Below are positions 10,201 to 16,702 of a DNA stretch of 64,000 bases, piece by piece. The position numbers and the translations under genes were made by a program. The first letter of the stretch is position 1. Every line of letters begins with the position of its first letter. Origin of the DNA: Ruminococcus difficilis (GTDB lineage Bacteria; Bacillota_A; Clostridia; Oscillospirales; Acutalibacteraceae); NCBI RefSeq assembly GCF_016680995.1, contig NZ_JAEQMG010000040.1, forward strand, positions 62,001 through 126,000, given 5' to 3'. The notes beneath the pieces are model-generated. The model was not told where the DNA came from, made no database searches, and saw only the letters and a program-made list of their open reading frames with translations.

Positions 10201-10545
10201 GTTGCATACAAACCGCATGATGAATGGAAAGAGATGAATGAGGACGACTTTGTCTTTTCGCTGTATCCCAATGATTTGGTGAGGATCAGATTCAGTAAGG
10301 AAATGAAGTTCTCTCTTTCGCGGAAGGACAGCACGCTTCCCGATGAAAGAGTGATGCAGGAAGGGCTGTTCTACTATCGCGGAACCAATATTTCTACAGG
10401 CGCTATTGGTATCATCAATCATGACAACACTTATGTGATCCGTGGTTTAGGCGTCAAGCGACTTCCGCTGATGGAAAAGTATCAGGTCGATGTTCTCGGT
10501 AACATATCAAAAATCGGAAAAGAAAAGAGAATGAGGTTCAAATGA
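7282..10545 (+). CDS. cas9: CRISPR-associated endonuclease Cas9, type II-C
   Basis: A compact Cas9 of 1087 residues. AGGAGG at 7271 sets the ATG at 7282 instead of the upstream in-frame ATG at 7231. RuvC-I is 'IIGLDMGITSVGF' with Asp8. An Arg-rich bridge helix follows around residues 47-80. RuvC-II is 'VNIELARELS' with Glu508. The HNH motif 'DIDHIIPYS' has His590, and RuvC-III 'IHHAVDAVV' has His727 and Asp730. All catalytic residues are intact. The C-terminal region ('FVSRMPKHKAKGSAHKETIR', and later 'EKYQVDVLGNI') closely resembles recalled Geobacillus stearothermophilus Cas9. It cuts double-stranded DNA using the crRNA:tracrRNA duplex. The gene is followed by a broken cas1 and an array, with no cas2. 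Confidence 0.97.
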   Translation: MKYIIGLDMGITSVGFSTMMLDEQDEPCRILRMGSRIFEAAEHPKDGSSLAAPRRENRSMRRRLRRKRHRKERIRSLIVNNGVMTAEQIDNIYDAKNQLSDIYQVRTEALDRRLSTEEFVRLLIHLSQRRGFKSNRKVDAQEKKSEAGKLLNAVSANHQLMLEKGYRTVGEMLYRDEKFSAYKRNKADDYSNTFARSEYEDEIRAIFRAQQELGNPHATDKLMEDYLAIYLSQRSFDEGPGGKSPYAGNQIEKMIGKCTLEPNEKRAAKASYSFEYFNLLSKVNSIKIVCDGEKRALNDAERQTVIQLAFSKNAINYTSIRKALHMTDSERFNISYSQSDKTADEIEKKTKFTYLTAFHTFKKAYGNAYVNWQTEKKNRLAYALTAYRNDSSIVDYLSENGFDKAETEIALTLPTFTKWGNLSEKALNKIIPYLEQGMLYHDACTAAGYNFKADDTEKRMYLPAHEKEAPELEDIKNPVVRRAISQTIKVVNALIRERGESPCFVNIELARELSKNKADRNKIEKSQKENQANNDRIMERLKNEFGLLSPTGQDLVKLKLWEEQDGKCPYSLKPIRIERLFEPGYTDIDHIIPYSLCFDDTYNNKVLVMSSENRQKSNRIPMQYLEGKRRDDFRVWVENSHLRYRKKQNLLKETLTEDDLSGFKKRNLQDTQYLSSFMLKYLKKYLALSPNSTGRKNAIQAVKGSATAYMRKRWGIQKIRENGDIHHAVDAVVIACVTSGMTQRISQYAKYKETKYQNPDTGAYFDVDKRTGEVIDRFPTPYQWFRDELLMRCSDDPSRVLHEKPLPNYATDEQVAPIFVSRMPKHKAKGSAHKETIRKPYKQDGQKYTISKAPLNTLKLKNGEIENYFNPGSDTLLYDALKERLVAFGGDAKKAFEAPFHKPKSDGTPGPVVKKVKLIDKATITVPVQRNTAVADNGSMVRVDVFYVEGEGYYLVPIYVADTVGRILPNRAIVAYKPHDEWKEMNEDDFVFSLYPNDLVRIRFSKEMKFSLSRKDSTLPDERVMQEGLFYYRGTNISTGAIGIINHDNTYVIRGLGVKRLPLMEKYQVDVLGNISKIGKEKRMRFK

Positions 10546-10546
10546 G

Positions 10547-10672
10547 ATGGGCTATTGCGTTATTTTCCTTGCGAATCCGGTGAAGCTGAGTGTAAAAAAC
10601 GAGCAGCTGATCATCGGAAATCGTGTGACCGAAGAGGAGCATGACGTCTTTGAACAATTATCTATTTTTTGA
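10547..10672 (+). pseudogene. cas1: Truncated cas1 (N-terminal 41 codons)
   Basis: One base after the cas9 stop a short frame reads 'MGYCVIFLANPVKLSVKNEQ' then 'LIIGNRVTEEEHDV' and stops at 10670. The 'KLSVKNEQLII' strand is what the N-terminus of type II Cas1 looks like (K-L-x-x-x-x-x-x-L-V-I), and cas1 is expected immediately after cas9 in II-C operons. The usual ~300 residues are cut to 41; the metal-binding C-terminal domain and all of cas2 are missing. A deletion between here and the array is the simplest explanation. Spacer acquisition is therefore predicted to be lost unless supplied in trans. Confidence 0.72.
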
Positions 10673-10717
10673 AAATCATAAAATTTGATATGTGATTTGT
10701 CTGAATATTTGTACGAC

Positions 10718-10756
10718 AAAAATCCCGATAAACGTACTGTTTATCGGGATTTTTGC
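10718..10756 (+). terminator. Strong bidirectional hairpin terminator after cas9
   Basis: A perfect 16-bp inverted repeat (10718-10733 with 10739-10754) with a 5-base loop, flanked by A-run and T-run, can terminate transcription from either side: the cas9 transcript from the left and the pre-crRNA from the right. Confidence 0.88.
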
Positions 10757-10765
10757 GTCCCCCAT

Positions 10766-10878
10766 CATCCCATGCGCTCCTTCGGAGTGCATGGGATGCT
10801 CAGCCATCGCCCATTGTCGCAAAGCGACAAACCGGGCGGGCATATAAATTTGTATCATAACCGGATACGGTTATGATA
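10766..10878. repeat. Cluster of three hairpins between cas1 remnant and array
   Basis: This stretch has no gene. It holds a 15-bp stem with a 3-base loop (10766-10780 / 10784-10798, one G-T pair), a 7-bp stem (10814-10820 / 10824-10830) and an 11-bp perfect stem with loop GATA (10853-10863 / 10868-10878). The last one runs into the first repeat of the CRISPR array. They may be scars of the deletion that removed cas1-cas2, or processing and termination elements for the pre-crRNA. Confidence 0.6.
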
Positions 10879-11366
10879 TCATACCAAGAAAAATTAGGGA
10901 ACTACAACTTAACAAGCTGATACATCAATTTGACGGTCATTATACCATACCAAGAAAAATTAGGGAACTACAACGATATATCTCGCTTCGCGGTAAAGCC
11001 TGCGAATTATACCATACCAAGAAAAATTAGGGAACTACAACTTAGTTACCATACTGAAAGAGTATAAATTATACCATACCAAGAAAAAATAGGGAACTAC
11101 AACTTCTTTACCTTAACGGGCGCGGGCTTATTTATTATACCATACCAAAAAAATTAGGGAACTACAACTCCCGAAAGTATAAGGAAACCCGATTATTAAT
11201 TATACCATACCAAGAAAAATTAGGGAACTACAACATGAGTAGACGGCGCCTTCGGCGTGTTTCTATTATACCATACTAAGAAAAATTAGGGAACTACAAC
11301 TACTTGATAAGTAGGACATTATTACGTCATATTATACTATACCGAGAAAAAATAGGGAACTTAAAC
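10873..11366 (-). CRISPR. CRISPR array, 8 repeats and 7 spacers, type II-C
   Basis: Repeats of 36 bases start at 10873, 10939, 11006, 11068, 11134 (35 bases, one A lost), 11199, 11265 and 11331. Spacers are 30, 31, 26, 30, 30, 30 and 30 bases. The crRNA strand is minus: there the repeat begins GTTGTAGTTCCC and ends TGGTATAAT, the II-C pattern. The 11331 repeat is the most degenerate (about six changes); 10873, 11068, 11134 and 11265 have one or two. The TGnTATAAT end is an extended -10 element, so each repeat can start transcription into the next spacer, as known for Neisseria. The array ends 22 bases from the nfo stop, leaving no room for a long leader there. Confidence 0.97.
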
Positions 11367-11388
11367 CGGATGATGGACAACATATTCA

Positions 11389-12213
11389 TTACCATCCTTT
11401 CACCATCCCGATCTCCGCTATGTAGCCGGCGTCATCGTTGGGCGTTTCGAGGATGAACGGCTTGTTTTGCAGAGCCGGGTGAAGGGCGATCCGCTTCATC
11501 GCCTCCATGCCGATACAGCCCTGACCGAGCTTTTCATGCCGATCCTTATGCGAGCCGCAGGGATTCTTACTGTCGTTGAAGTGGACTGCGCGCAGTCTGT
11601 CTAAACCGATCACATCATCGAAGTGATGCAGTACGCCGTCGAGATCATTCGCGATGTCATACCCCGCGTCCCAGACATGGCAGGTGTCGAAGCATACGCC
11701 GACCTTATCCTTCAGCTCCACGCGGTCGATGATCGCTTTGAGTTCCTCAAAGCTCCTGCCCATCTCCGTACCCTTGCCCGCCATCGTTTCGAGCAGGACG
11801 GTCGTGCGCATTTCGGGGAAGAGGACGCTGTTGAGCGCCTGTGCGATCAGCTCGATCCCTTTCTCAGCGCCCTGACCCGTGTGCGCGCCGGGGTGAAAAT
11901 TGTAGTATTGATGCGGAAAGAATTCCATCCTTTGGATATCCTGTTCGAGCATATCCAGCCCGTTGAGGCGGGTGGATTCCTTCGCGGCGCACAGGTTCAT
12001 CGTGTAGCTGCCGTGAGCGACGAGCTTGCCGAAATGCTGTTCCGCGAGCAGGTTGTTCAGCGCCGACGCGTCCTCCGGGATGATATCCTTCGATCTGCCG
12101 CCGCGCGGATTGCGGGTGAAATAGGAAAAGGTGTTGCCGCCGAACTCGCACATGGTCCTGCCCATCGCCTCATAGCCGTTGGTCACACTCAGGTGACATC
12201 CGATGTATATCAT
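11389..12213 (-). CDS. nfo: Deoxyribonuclease IV (AP endonuclease)
   Basis: A 274-residue TIM-barrel enzyme of the Nfo/EndoIV family that cuts DNA at abasic sites in base excision repair. Visible metal ligands and signatures are 'IGCHLSV' (residues 4-10), 'VAHGSYTMNL', 'YNFHPGAHTG', 'VLLETMAGKG', 'VGVCFDTCHVWDAGYD' and 'AVHFNDSKNPCGSHKDRHE', which together supply the three-zinc site. The length matches the family. The ribosome site AGGAGA precedes the ATG at 12213 on the minus strand. Its transcription runs toward the CRISPR array, so read-through could add to crRNA expression. Base excision repair of spore DNA is a plausible role. Confidence 0.93.
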   Translation of the reverse strand: MIYIGCHLSVTNGYEAMGRTMCEFGGNTFSYFTRNPRGGRSKDIIPEDASALNNLLAEQHFGKLVAHGSYTMNLCAAKESTRLNGLDMLEQDIQRMEFFPHQYYNFHPGAHTGQGAEKGIELIAQALNSVLFPEMRTTVLLETMAGKGTEMGRSFEELKAIIDRVELKDKVGVCFDTCHVWDAGYDIANDLDGVLHHFDDVIGLDRLRAVHFNDSKNPCGSHKDRHEKLGQGCIGMEAMKRIALHPALQNKPFILETPNDDAGYIAEIGMVKGW

Positions 12214-12267
12214 AGCGTTCTCCTGTCAGGTTGATAGGACAATCATACCATAAAATCGACAAAAAGT

Positions 12268-12514
12268 CACCCCTCTATGTCAGACAATGTCATTAAGTTA
12301 AGAAATAGTATCTCGCTGACGCTCGATCAATTAATACAATTCCGCAGTGGCGCTAAGCCAATCACAGATAAATCTGCTCTTGGAGCGCTGTTGCATGGGA
12401 GTTGTATACCAAATCAAAAGATTTGGACAACTCCTCATCAGTCGCCAACGGGCGACAGCTCCTTTTACCAAAAGGAGCCTTTTTAATTTAATGATATTGT
12501 CAGATAGAGGGGTG
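12268..12514. mobile_element. MITE-like non-autonomous element
   Basis: The 247-bp segment has inverted ends of about 31-33 bp: CACCCCTCTAT at 12268 and its complement ending at 12514, with a further matching block (GACAATrTCATTAArTTAA) after a 2-base difference. AAGT lies directly outside both ends (12264-12267 and 12515-12518), a possible 4-bp target duplication. The inside has no credible gene but contains hairpins, including a terminator-like stem (12458-12466 / 12470-12478, then T-run). It sits between nfo and the 3' end of spoVT. Confidence 0.68.
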
Positions 12515-12528
12515 AAGTGTAACGCGCG

Positions 12529-12981
12529 TTATTCTTCCATTTGCTTGCCGAGGAACGCGGCGGCGGATTGCGCGAGCTTGAGCTCCGTGTCGGTGGGGAT
12601 CTGCACGCGATCTCCCTTGAGCATCACGACCGCGCCGGTGACGTCGCCCGCGGCGATGATGGGGTAGATGACCGCGGCGGCGTGCTCCACGCCCTCCACC
12701 GTCTGCACCTCGTCCACCGAGTTCGAGTGCGCGCTGTAACTGCGGCGATTCTCCATATAATTCTCGAGGATCGGTGTGATCCGCCGCTCCAAAAACTCCC
12801 GCTTGCTCACGCCTGCCGCGGCGATCACATGGTCACGGTCACAGATGAGCGTCGGCATCGCGCTGATGCGCGACAGCACATCCGCATACTGCGCCGCAAA
12901 CTCCGACAGCTCGCCCACCGGTGAATATTTCTTAAAGATGACCTCGCCATCCGTAGCAGTGTAAATCTCCAGCGGGTCACC
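12529..12981 (-). pseudogene. spoVT: spoVT C-terminal 150 codons, interrupted by the recombinase element
   Basis: On the minus strand the segment reads 'GDPLEIYTATDGEVIFKKYS' then 'PVGELSEFA', 'LICDRDHVIAAAGVSK' and ends 'AAFLGKQMEE'. This follows recalled Bacillus SpoVT from Gly31 through the GAF-like domain to its natural end. The first 30 residues, most of the AbrB-type DNA-binding fold, are replaced by recombinase sequence. SpoVT is a forespore regulator made under sigma G. In this configuration it cannot be an ordinary regulator. No copy of the missing N-terminus was found elsewhere in the window. Confidence 0.85.
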
Positions 12982-14694
12982 GTCACTGATAACATTGACA
13001 TCATAAACCTTGTCCGCTCCATATCTATGAGGCTGAACGATCGTGGTCGATAAGCTATTTATGATGCCTTGCTTAAAATTTGCGGCGTCCTCATAATCCT
13101 CGGGAAGAGTGCCGCATTTCAGCAGACTGTCGATATCCGCCTTGAGTTTGACTTCCACATGATCCTCGTACACGATGATCTTGTCGATGATCAGTTGCAG
13201 ATCGTTACGGTCAAGTTTCTCTTTTTTCAAGATATCGTCAAAGACCTCTAACGCGAGCTTCGCGACACGGTTGACGCGAATGATCGTATTTCTGCGATTG
13301 ATAGTCAGATCGATCTGGTTTTGGATACCGGCGATCTGTTTTGCAAGCTCATCCTCAACTTCGTCATAGGTTTCTTCCAGTATTTCTTCCCGCTCGGGAT
13401 GCTTCATGATATCGCGGACACGCTGACGCTTGGCGACTTTCATTTCTTCCTGTAAATCGGCGAGGACTTCCTCCAGGTTGACCTCTGCGCGGTTGGTTTC
13501 ATCGATATCGGTTTGCTCTTTGCGTAGATCGGCGTTGAGCTGTTCGATCATCTCGGATGAATTGTCCCTGACCATTTTGATGTACAGTTTCAGGATCTCA
13601 TCGAGCTTTTGCACGCGGATGTGATGGCTGGTACAGCCTTTCAGACCACGTCGATGATACGTTCCGCAGTGGTACGCGTCTCTCAGATCCGGACGGCTCA
13701 ACGCAAACATCGGACTGCCGCAGTCGCCGCATTCCAGAAATCCCGAGTAAACATTATCGTATTTCTTTTGACCGCGATAATTATTCTTAGAGCGGCTTTC
13801 GAGCAGCTCCTTGACGTTAGCAAATTCGCGGTAGCTGATGATTTCCTGATGATGACGTTCGATGACGATATGATCGCTCACGTCGCATTTGACATCTTTT
13901 CCGTTGATTTTTTTGCGTGTATATTTGCTCGAGCGCATCGTACCGATATAGAAATCGTTTTTCAGAATTCCTTCAACAGTAGCGATCGCCCATGACGCCT
14001 TGACCTCGCGCTTGTATTCCTTGCCTTCTGCCTCTTTACGCTGGCGCTCCGACATACGCGGAGTGGGGATGCCTTCATCGGTCAGGTAGTTGGCAATCTT
14101 CTTGTAACCCCAGCCGTCCTGATACAGCTTGAAGATGGTGCGAACGATCTCGGCTTCCGTCGGCACTATTTCATATTTCTGATGATCGTTGATAATGTAT
14201 CCATAAGGCGCGGCGCAGATCCACTTACCGTCCTTTTGCTTACGTTTTACAACAGCTTTTACCTTCTTCGATGTGTCGGTAACCGGGATCTCGTTGAGAA
14301 AAAAGAGTATTTGAATCTTCGTCCAGTCGTCATTGTTTGGGTAGTCGATGTTATCGCCGATGGAGATGATACGGATGCCGTTATCACGCAAGTCTTCCAA
14401 CTCCATCAACCCACGGCTGTTGCGGCGGGAGAATCGCGACAGGTCCTTAACGATCAGAATATCGAGTTTATGGCTAAAGAGCAACTTTCGCATTTGCTGA
14501 TAGCCCTCGCGCTGCTCAAAGGTGTAACCCGAGCGATCGCGATCCTCAAAGAGAGTCAGTGTGCTGCCCGGAAACTTTTCCTTCACAAACGCCTCGATAA
14601 TCGCCTTCTGATTCTCAATAGAAGTGTTATCACAATTCAGATCCTCGTCGTCCGAGATTCGGCAGTAGCCCGCGATGTCAAATTTTTCTATCAA
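12529..14694 (-). CDS. Serine recombinase fused in frame to the C-terminus of SpoVT
   Basis: Translation starts at TTG 14694 behind GAGAGGTGAG. Residues 1-150 are a resolvase catalytic domain: 'YCRIS' with nucleophile Ser14, 'DRDRSGYTF' and 'VKDLSRFSRR'. Residues ~160-240 are the Recombinase DNA-binding domain ('APYGYI...EAEIVRTIFKLY'), ~310-350 a zinc ribbon (LECGDCGSPM and later Cys residues), then a coiled coil and the usual C-terminal strand domain to about residue 535. Residues 572-721 are not recombinase: they match SpoVT from its residue 31 to the end. This looks like an integrated element whose recombinase gene crosses the att junction into host spoVT. Excision would restore spoVT. 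Whether the tail harms recombinase activity is unknown. Confidence 0.85.
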   Translation of the reverse strand: MIEKFDIAGYCRISDDEDLNCDNTSIENQKAIIEAFVKEKFPGSTLTLFEDRDRSGYTFEQREGYQQMRKLLFSHKLDILIVKDLSRFSRRNSRGLMELEDLRDNGIRIISIGDNIDYPNNDDWTKIQILFFLNEIPVTDTSKKVKAVVKRKQKDGKWICAAPYGYIINDHQKYEIVPTEAEIVRTIFKLYQDGWGYKKIANYLTDEGIPTPRMSERQRKEAEGKEYKREVKASWAIATVEGILKNDFYIGTMRSSKYTRKKINGKDVKCDVSDHIVIERHHQEIISYREFANVKELLESRSKNNYRGQKKYDNVYSGFLECGDCGSPMFALSRPDLRDAYHCGTYHRRGLKGCTSHHIRVQKLDEILKLYIKMVRDNSSEMIEQLNADLRKEQTDIDETNRAEVNLEEVLADLQEEMKVAKRQRVRDIMKHPEREEILEETYDEVEDELAKQIAGIQNQIDLTINRRNTIIRVNRVAKLALEVFDDILKKEKLDRNDLQLIIDKIIVYEDHVEVKLKADIDSLLKCGTLPEDYEDAANFKQGIINSLSTTIVQPHRYGADKVYDVNVISDGDPLEIYTATDGEVIFKKYSPVGELSEFAAQYADVLSRISAMPTLICDRDHVIAAAGVSKREFLERRITPILENYMENRRSYSAHSNSVDEVQTVEGVEHAAAVIYPIIAAGDVTGAVVMLKGDRVQIPTDTELKLAQSAAAFLGKQMEE

Positions 14695-14880
14695 TATAAC
14701 TCACCTCTCTTGTGATTGATTACAGATAATATTGTAACACGCTAAAAGAGAAAAATCAAGACTATTTTTATAATTTGTTGATATTATTTTGCGGAGATGA
14801 TCCTATTGACCAATTTTTGATATACACAGGGAACCAAGCTTTTGTTTAAGAAACATAAAATAGTATTAGGAATAAACGTA

Positions 14881-14909
14881 TTGACAAAAATAACATAAAG
14901 AAGTATAAT
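14881..14909 (+). promoter_or_regulatory. Consensus promoter of the choline (lic) operon
   Basis: TTGACA (14881-14886), a 17-base spacer and TATAAT (14904-14909) match the vegetative consensus exactly, 31 bases before the GTG start at 14940. Confidence 0.92.
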
Positions 14910-14939
14910 TGTTCACGAGTTTGAAATAAAGGTGATTTC

Positions 14940-16700
14940 GTGAACGCTTCTGATTTTGAGATATTGAAACAAATTATACTCTACAAAACAGGTAATCAAC
15001 GCGAGCTATCTCGTATTACTGGGTATTCATTAGGTCGCATCAACAAATCCATTGCTATCCTAAAAAGCAATTGGTATCTGGATAACCATTTGAGACTAAC
15101 AAAAAAAGCCGAAGAACTGGTATCAGCAACAAAACCAAGATCGGCTGTCATTCTTGCTGCAGGATATGGTTTGAGAATGATTCCGTTATGTCGAGACATT
15201 CCAAAAGCATTGTTAGAAGTTAAGGGAGCTCCCCTAATTGAACGACTTATTGAACAATTACATGACGCAGATGTTTATGATATTTCAATTGTTGTCGGCT
15301 ATAAAAAAGAACAGTTTGAATACTTAATAGATAAGTACAATGTTCAATTGATTGTCAACAAAGATTATCATTCTATGAACAATCTGCACTCGTTATGTTT
15401 AGCTATAAAAAAAATAAAAAACAGTTATATTGTTCCCTGTGATATTTGGTGCGAAAATAATCCGTTCAGCAAAATAGAGTTATATCCTTGGTATATGGTA
15501 ACCGACAATAATGTTCCGAAGAGTCACATTAAAGCTAATCGAAGCAATGAATTGATTAAGATTGCCGATGATGAAAACGGAAATCGAGAAATTGGAATTG
15601 CATATATCACTGAAGATAAAGCTGAAATTATCAAAGAAAACATGATAACACTCAAAAAATCAGATGTTTATCAAAATGCTTTTTGGGAAAAAGCTACGTT
15701 ATCTGGTAAAAAGTTGATTCTTGATGCAAAAATAGTACCGGATAAAGCAGTCTATGAAATCAATACCTATGACGATTTGATCCATTGCGACATGGAATCG
15801 AGTAGTCTGGAATCTGAATACATCAATATTATCTGTGAATCTCTTCATGCTGAGAAAAGTGAAATCTATAACATTGAGTCGTTAAAAGCCGGTATGACGA
15901 ATCGGTCATTTCTTTTTAATTGCGCTGGACATAAATATATCTTTCGTATTCCCGGTGAAGGAACTGATAAACTGATCAACCGACGTGAAGAATACGATGT
16001 TTATCAGCAAATCAAGGACAAAGGGATTTGTGATGAAGTCATATACATGAATCCCGAAAATGGCTATAAGATCACTAAATTTATTGAAGGCTCTAGAAAC
16101 TGTGATGCTTATAATGAAACGGACATTAAGGCATGTATGGAATTTCTAAAAGCTTTTCATCAGTTAAAACTGACTGTTAAACATGAGTTTGATTTGTTTG
16201 GTCAGATCGAATACTATGAGGGATTACGTGGTGATCAATCTGCCTATCTTGATTACACAACTGTCAAAAATCATGTTTTTGAACTAAAAGATTTTATCGA
16301 AAATCTAAGTAAGGAGCATTGCCTTACTCACATTGACGCAGTTCCGGATAACTTTATATTTACCGGTAACGATATCCATTTGATCGATTGGGAATATGCC
16401 GCAATGCAGGATCCCCATGTTGATATCGCAATGTTTGCGATTTACTCATTGTACGATAAAGAACAGACTGATTCTTTGATTGATATCTATTTTGAAGGGA
16501 AATGCGATATTGAAACCAGAGCAAAAATATATGCTTATGTAGCTATTTGCGGATTGTTATGGTCAAACTGGTGCGAATACAAACGCAATCTCGGTGTCGA
16601 GTTCGGTGAGTATTCGCTTCGCCAATATCGTTACGCAAAGGACTATTACAAATATGCGAAAGAACTGATCAATCAGTGCTCCGATGAGGAGGTCATGTAA
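14940..16700 (+). CDS. Winged-helix / LicC-type cytidylyltransferase / LicA-type choline kinase fusion
   Basis: A 586-residue protein with GTG start behind AAAGGTGAT. Residues 2-60 form a MarR-like winged helix ('RELSRITGYSLGRINKSIAI'). Residues 66-280 are a nucleotidyltransferase with 'VILAAGYGLRMIPL' and 'PKALLEVKGAPL'. Residues 295-586 are a LicA/choline-kinase fold with 'LTHIDAVPDNFIF' (Brenner HxDxxxxN loop) and 'IDWEYA' (metal-binding Asp). One chain could therefore phosphorylate choline, activate it with CTP and possibly regulate its own operon. It heads an operon with a second LicC-like enzyme and a choline-type transporter. The substrate could instead be ethanolamine or another amino alcohol. 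Confidence 0.85.
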   Translation: MNASDFEILKQIILYKTGNQRELSRITGYSLGRINKSIAILKSNWYLDNHLRLTKKAEELVSATKPRSAVILAAGYGLRMIPLCRDIPKALLEVKGAPLIERLIEQLHDADVYDISIVVGYKKEQFEYLIDKYNVQLIVNKDYHSMNNLHSLCLAIKKIKNSYIVPCDIWCENNPFSKIELYPWYMVTDNNVPKSHIKANRSNELIKIADDENGNREIGIAYITEDKAEIIKENMITLKKSDVYQNAFWEKATLSGKKLILDAKIVPDKAVYEINTYDDLIHCDMESSSLESEYINIICESLHAEKSEIYNIESLKAGMTNRSFLFNCAGHKYIFRIPGEGTDKLINRREEYDVYQQIKDKGICDEVIYMNPENGYKITKFIEGSRNCDAYNETDIKACMEFLKAFHQLKLTVKHEFDLFGQIEYYEGLRGDQSAYLDYTTVKNHVFELKDFIENLSKEHCLTHIDAVPDNFIFTGNDIHLIDWEYAAMQDPHVDIAMFAIYSLYDKEQTDSLIDIYFEGKCDIETRAKIYAYVAICGLLWSNWCEYKRNLGVEFGEYSLRQYRYAKDYYKYAKELINQCSDEEVM

Positions 16701-16702
16701 TA

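Noticed and set aside
8470..10422. Antisense open frames within cas9 (244 and 371 residues)
   Set aside because: No recognisable motifs or ribosome sites; all Cas9 domains are on the plus strand.
10909..11330. Self-targeting by the CRISPR spacers within this window
   Set aside because: Reading the seven spacers against the window by eye showed no convincing match; short overlaps such as ACCATAC in spacer 3 are also found in the repeat and are likely chance.
10673..11388. Search for cas2 or csn2 between cas9 and nfo
   Set aside because: Only hairpins and the array are present; no frame of the expected ~90-100 (cas2) or ~220 (csn2) codons was seen.
11623..12234. 203-residue plus-strand frame opposite nfo
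   Set aside because: A shadow of the well-conserved endonuclease IV gene.
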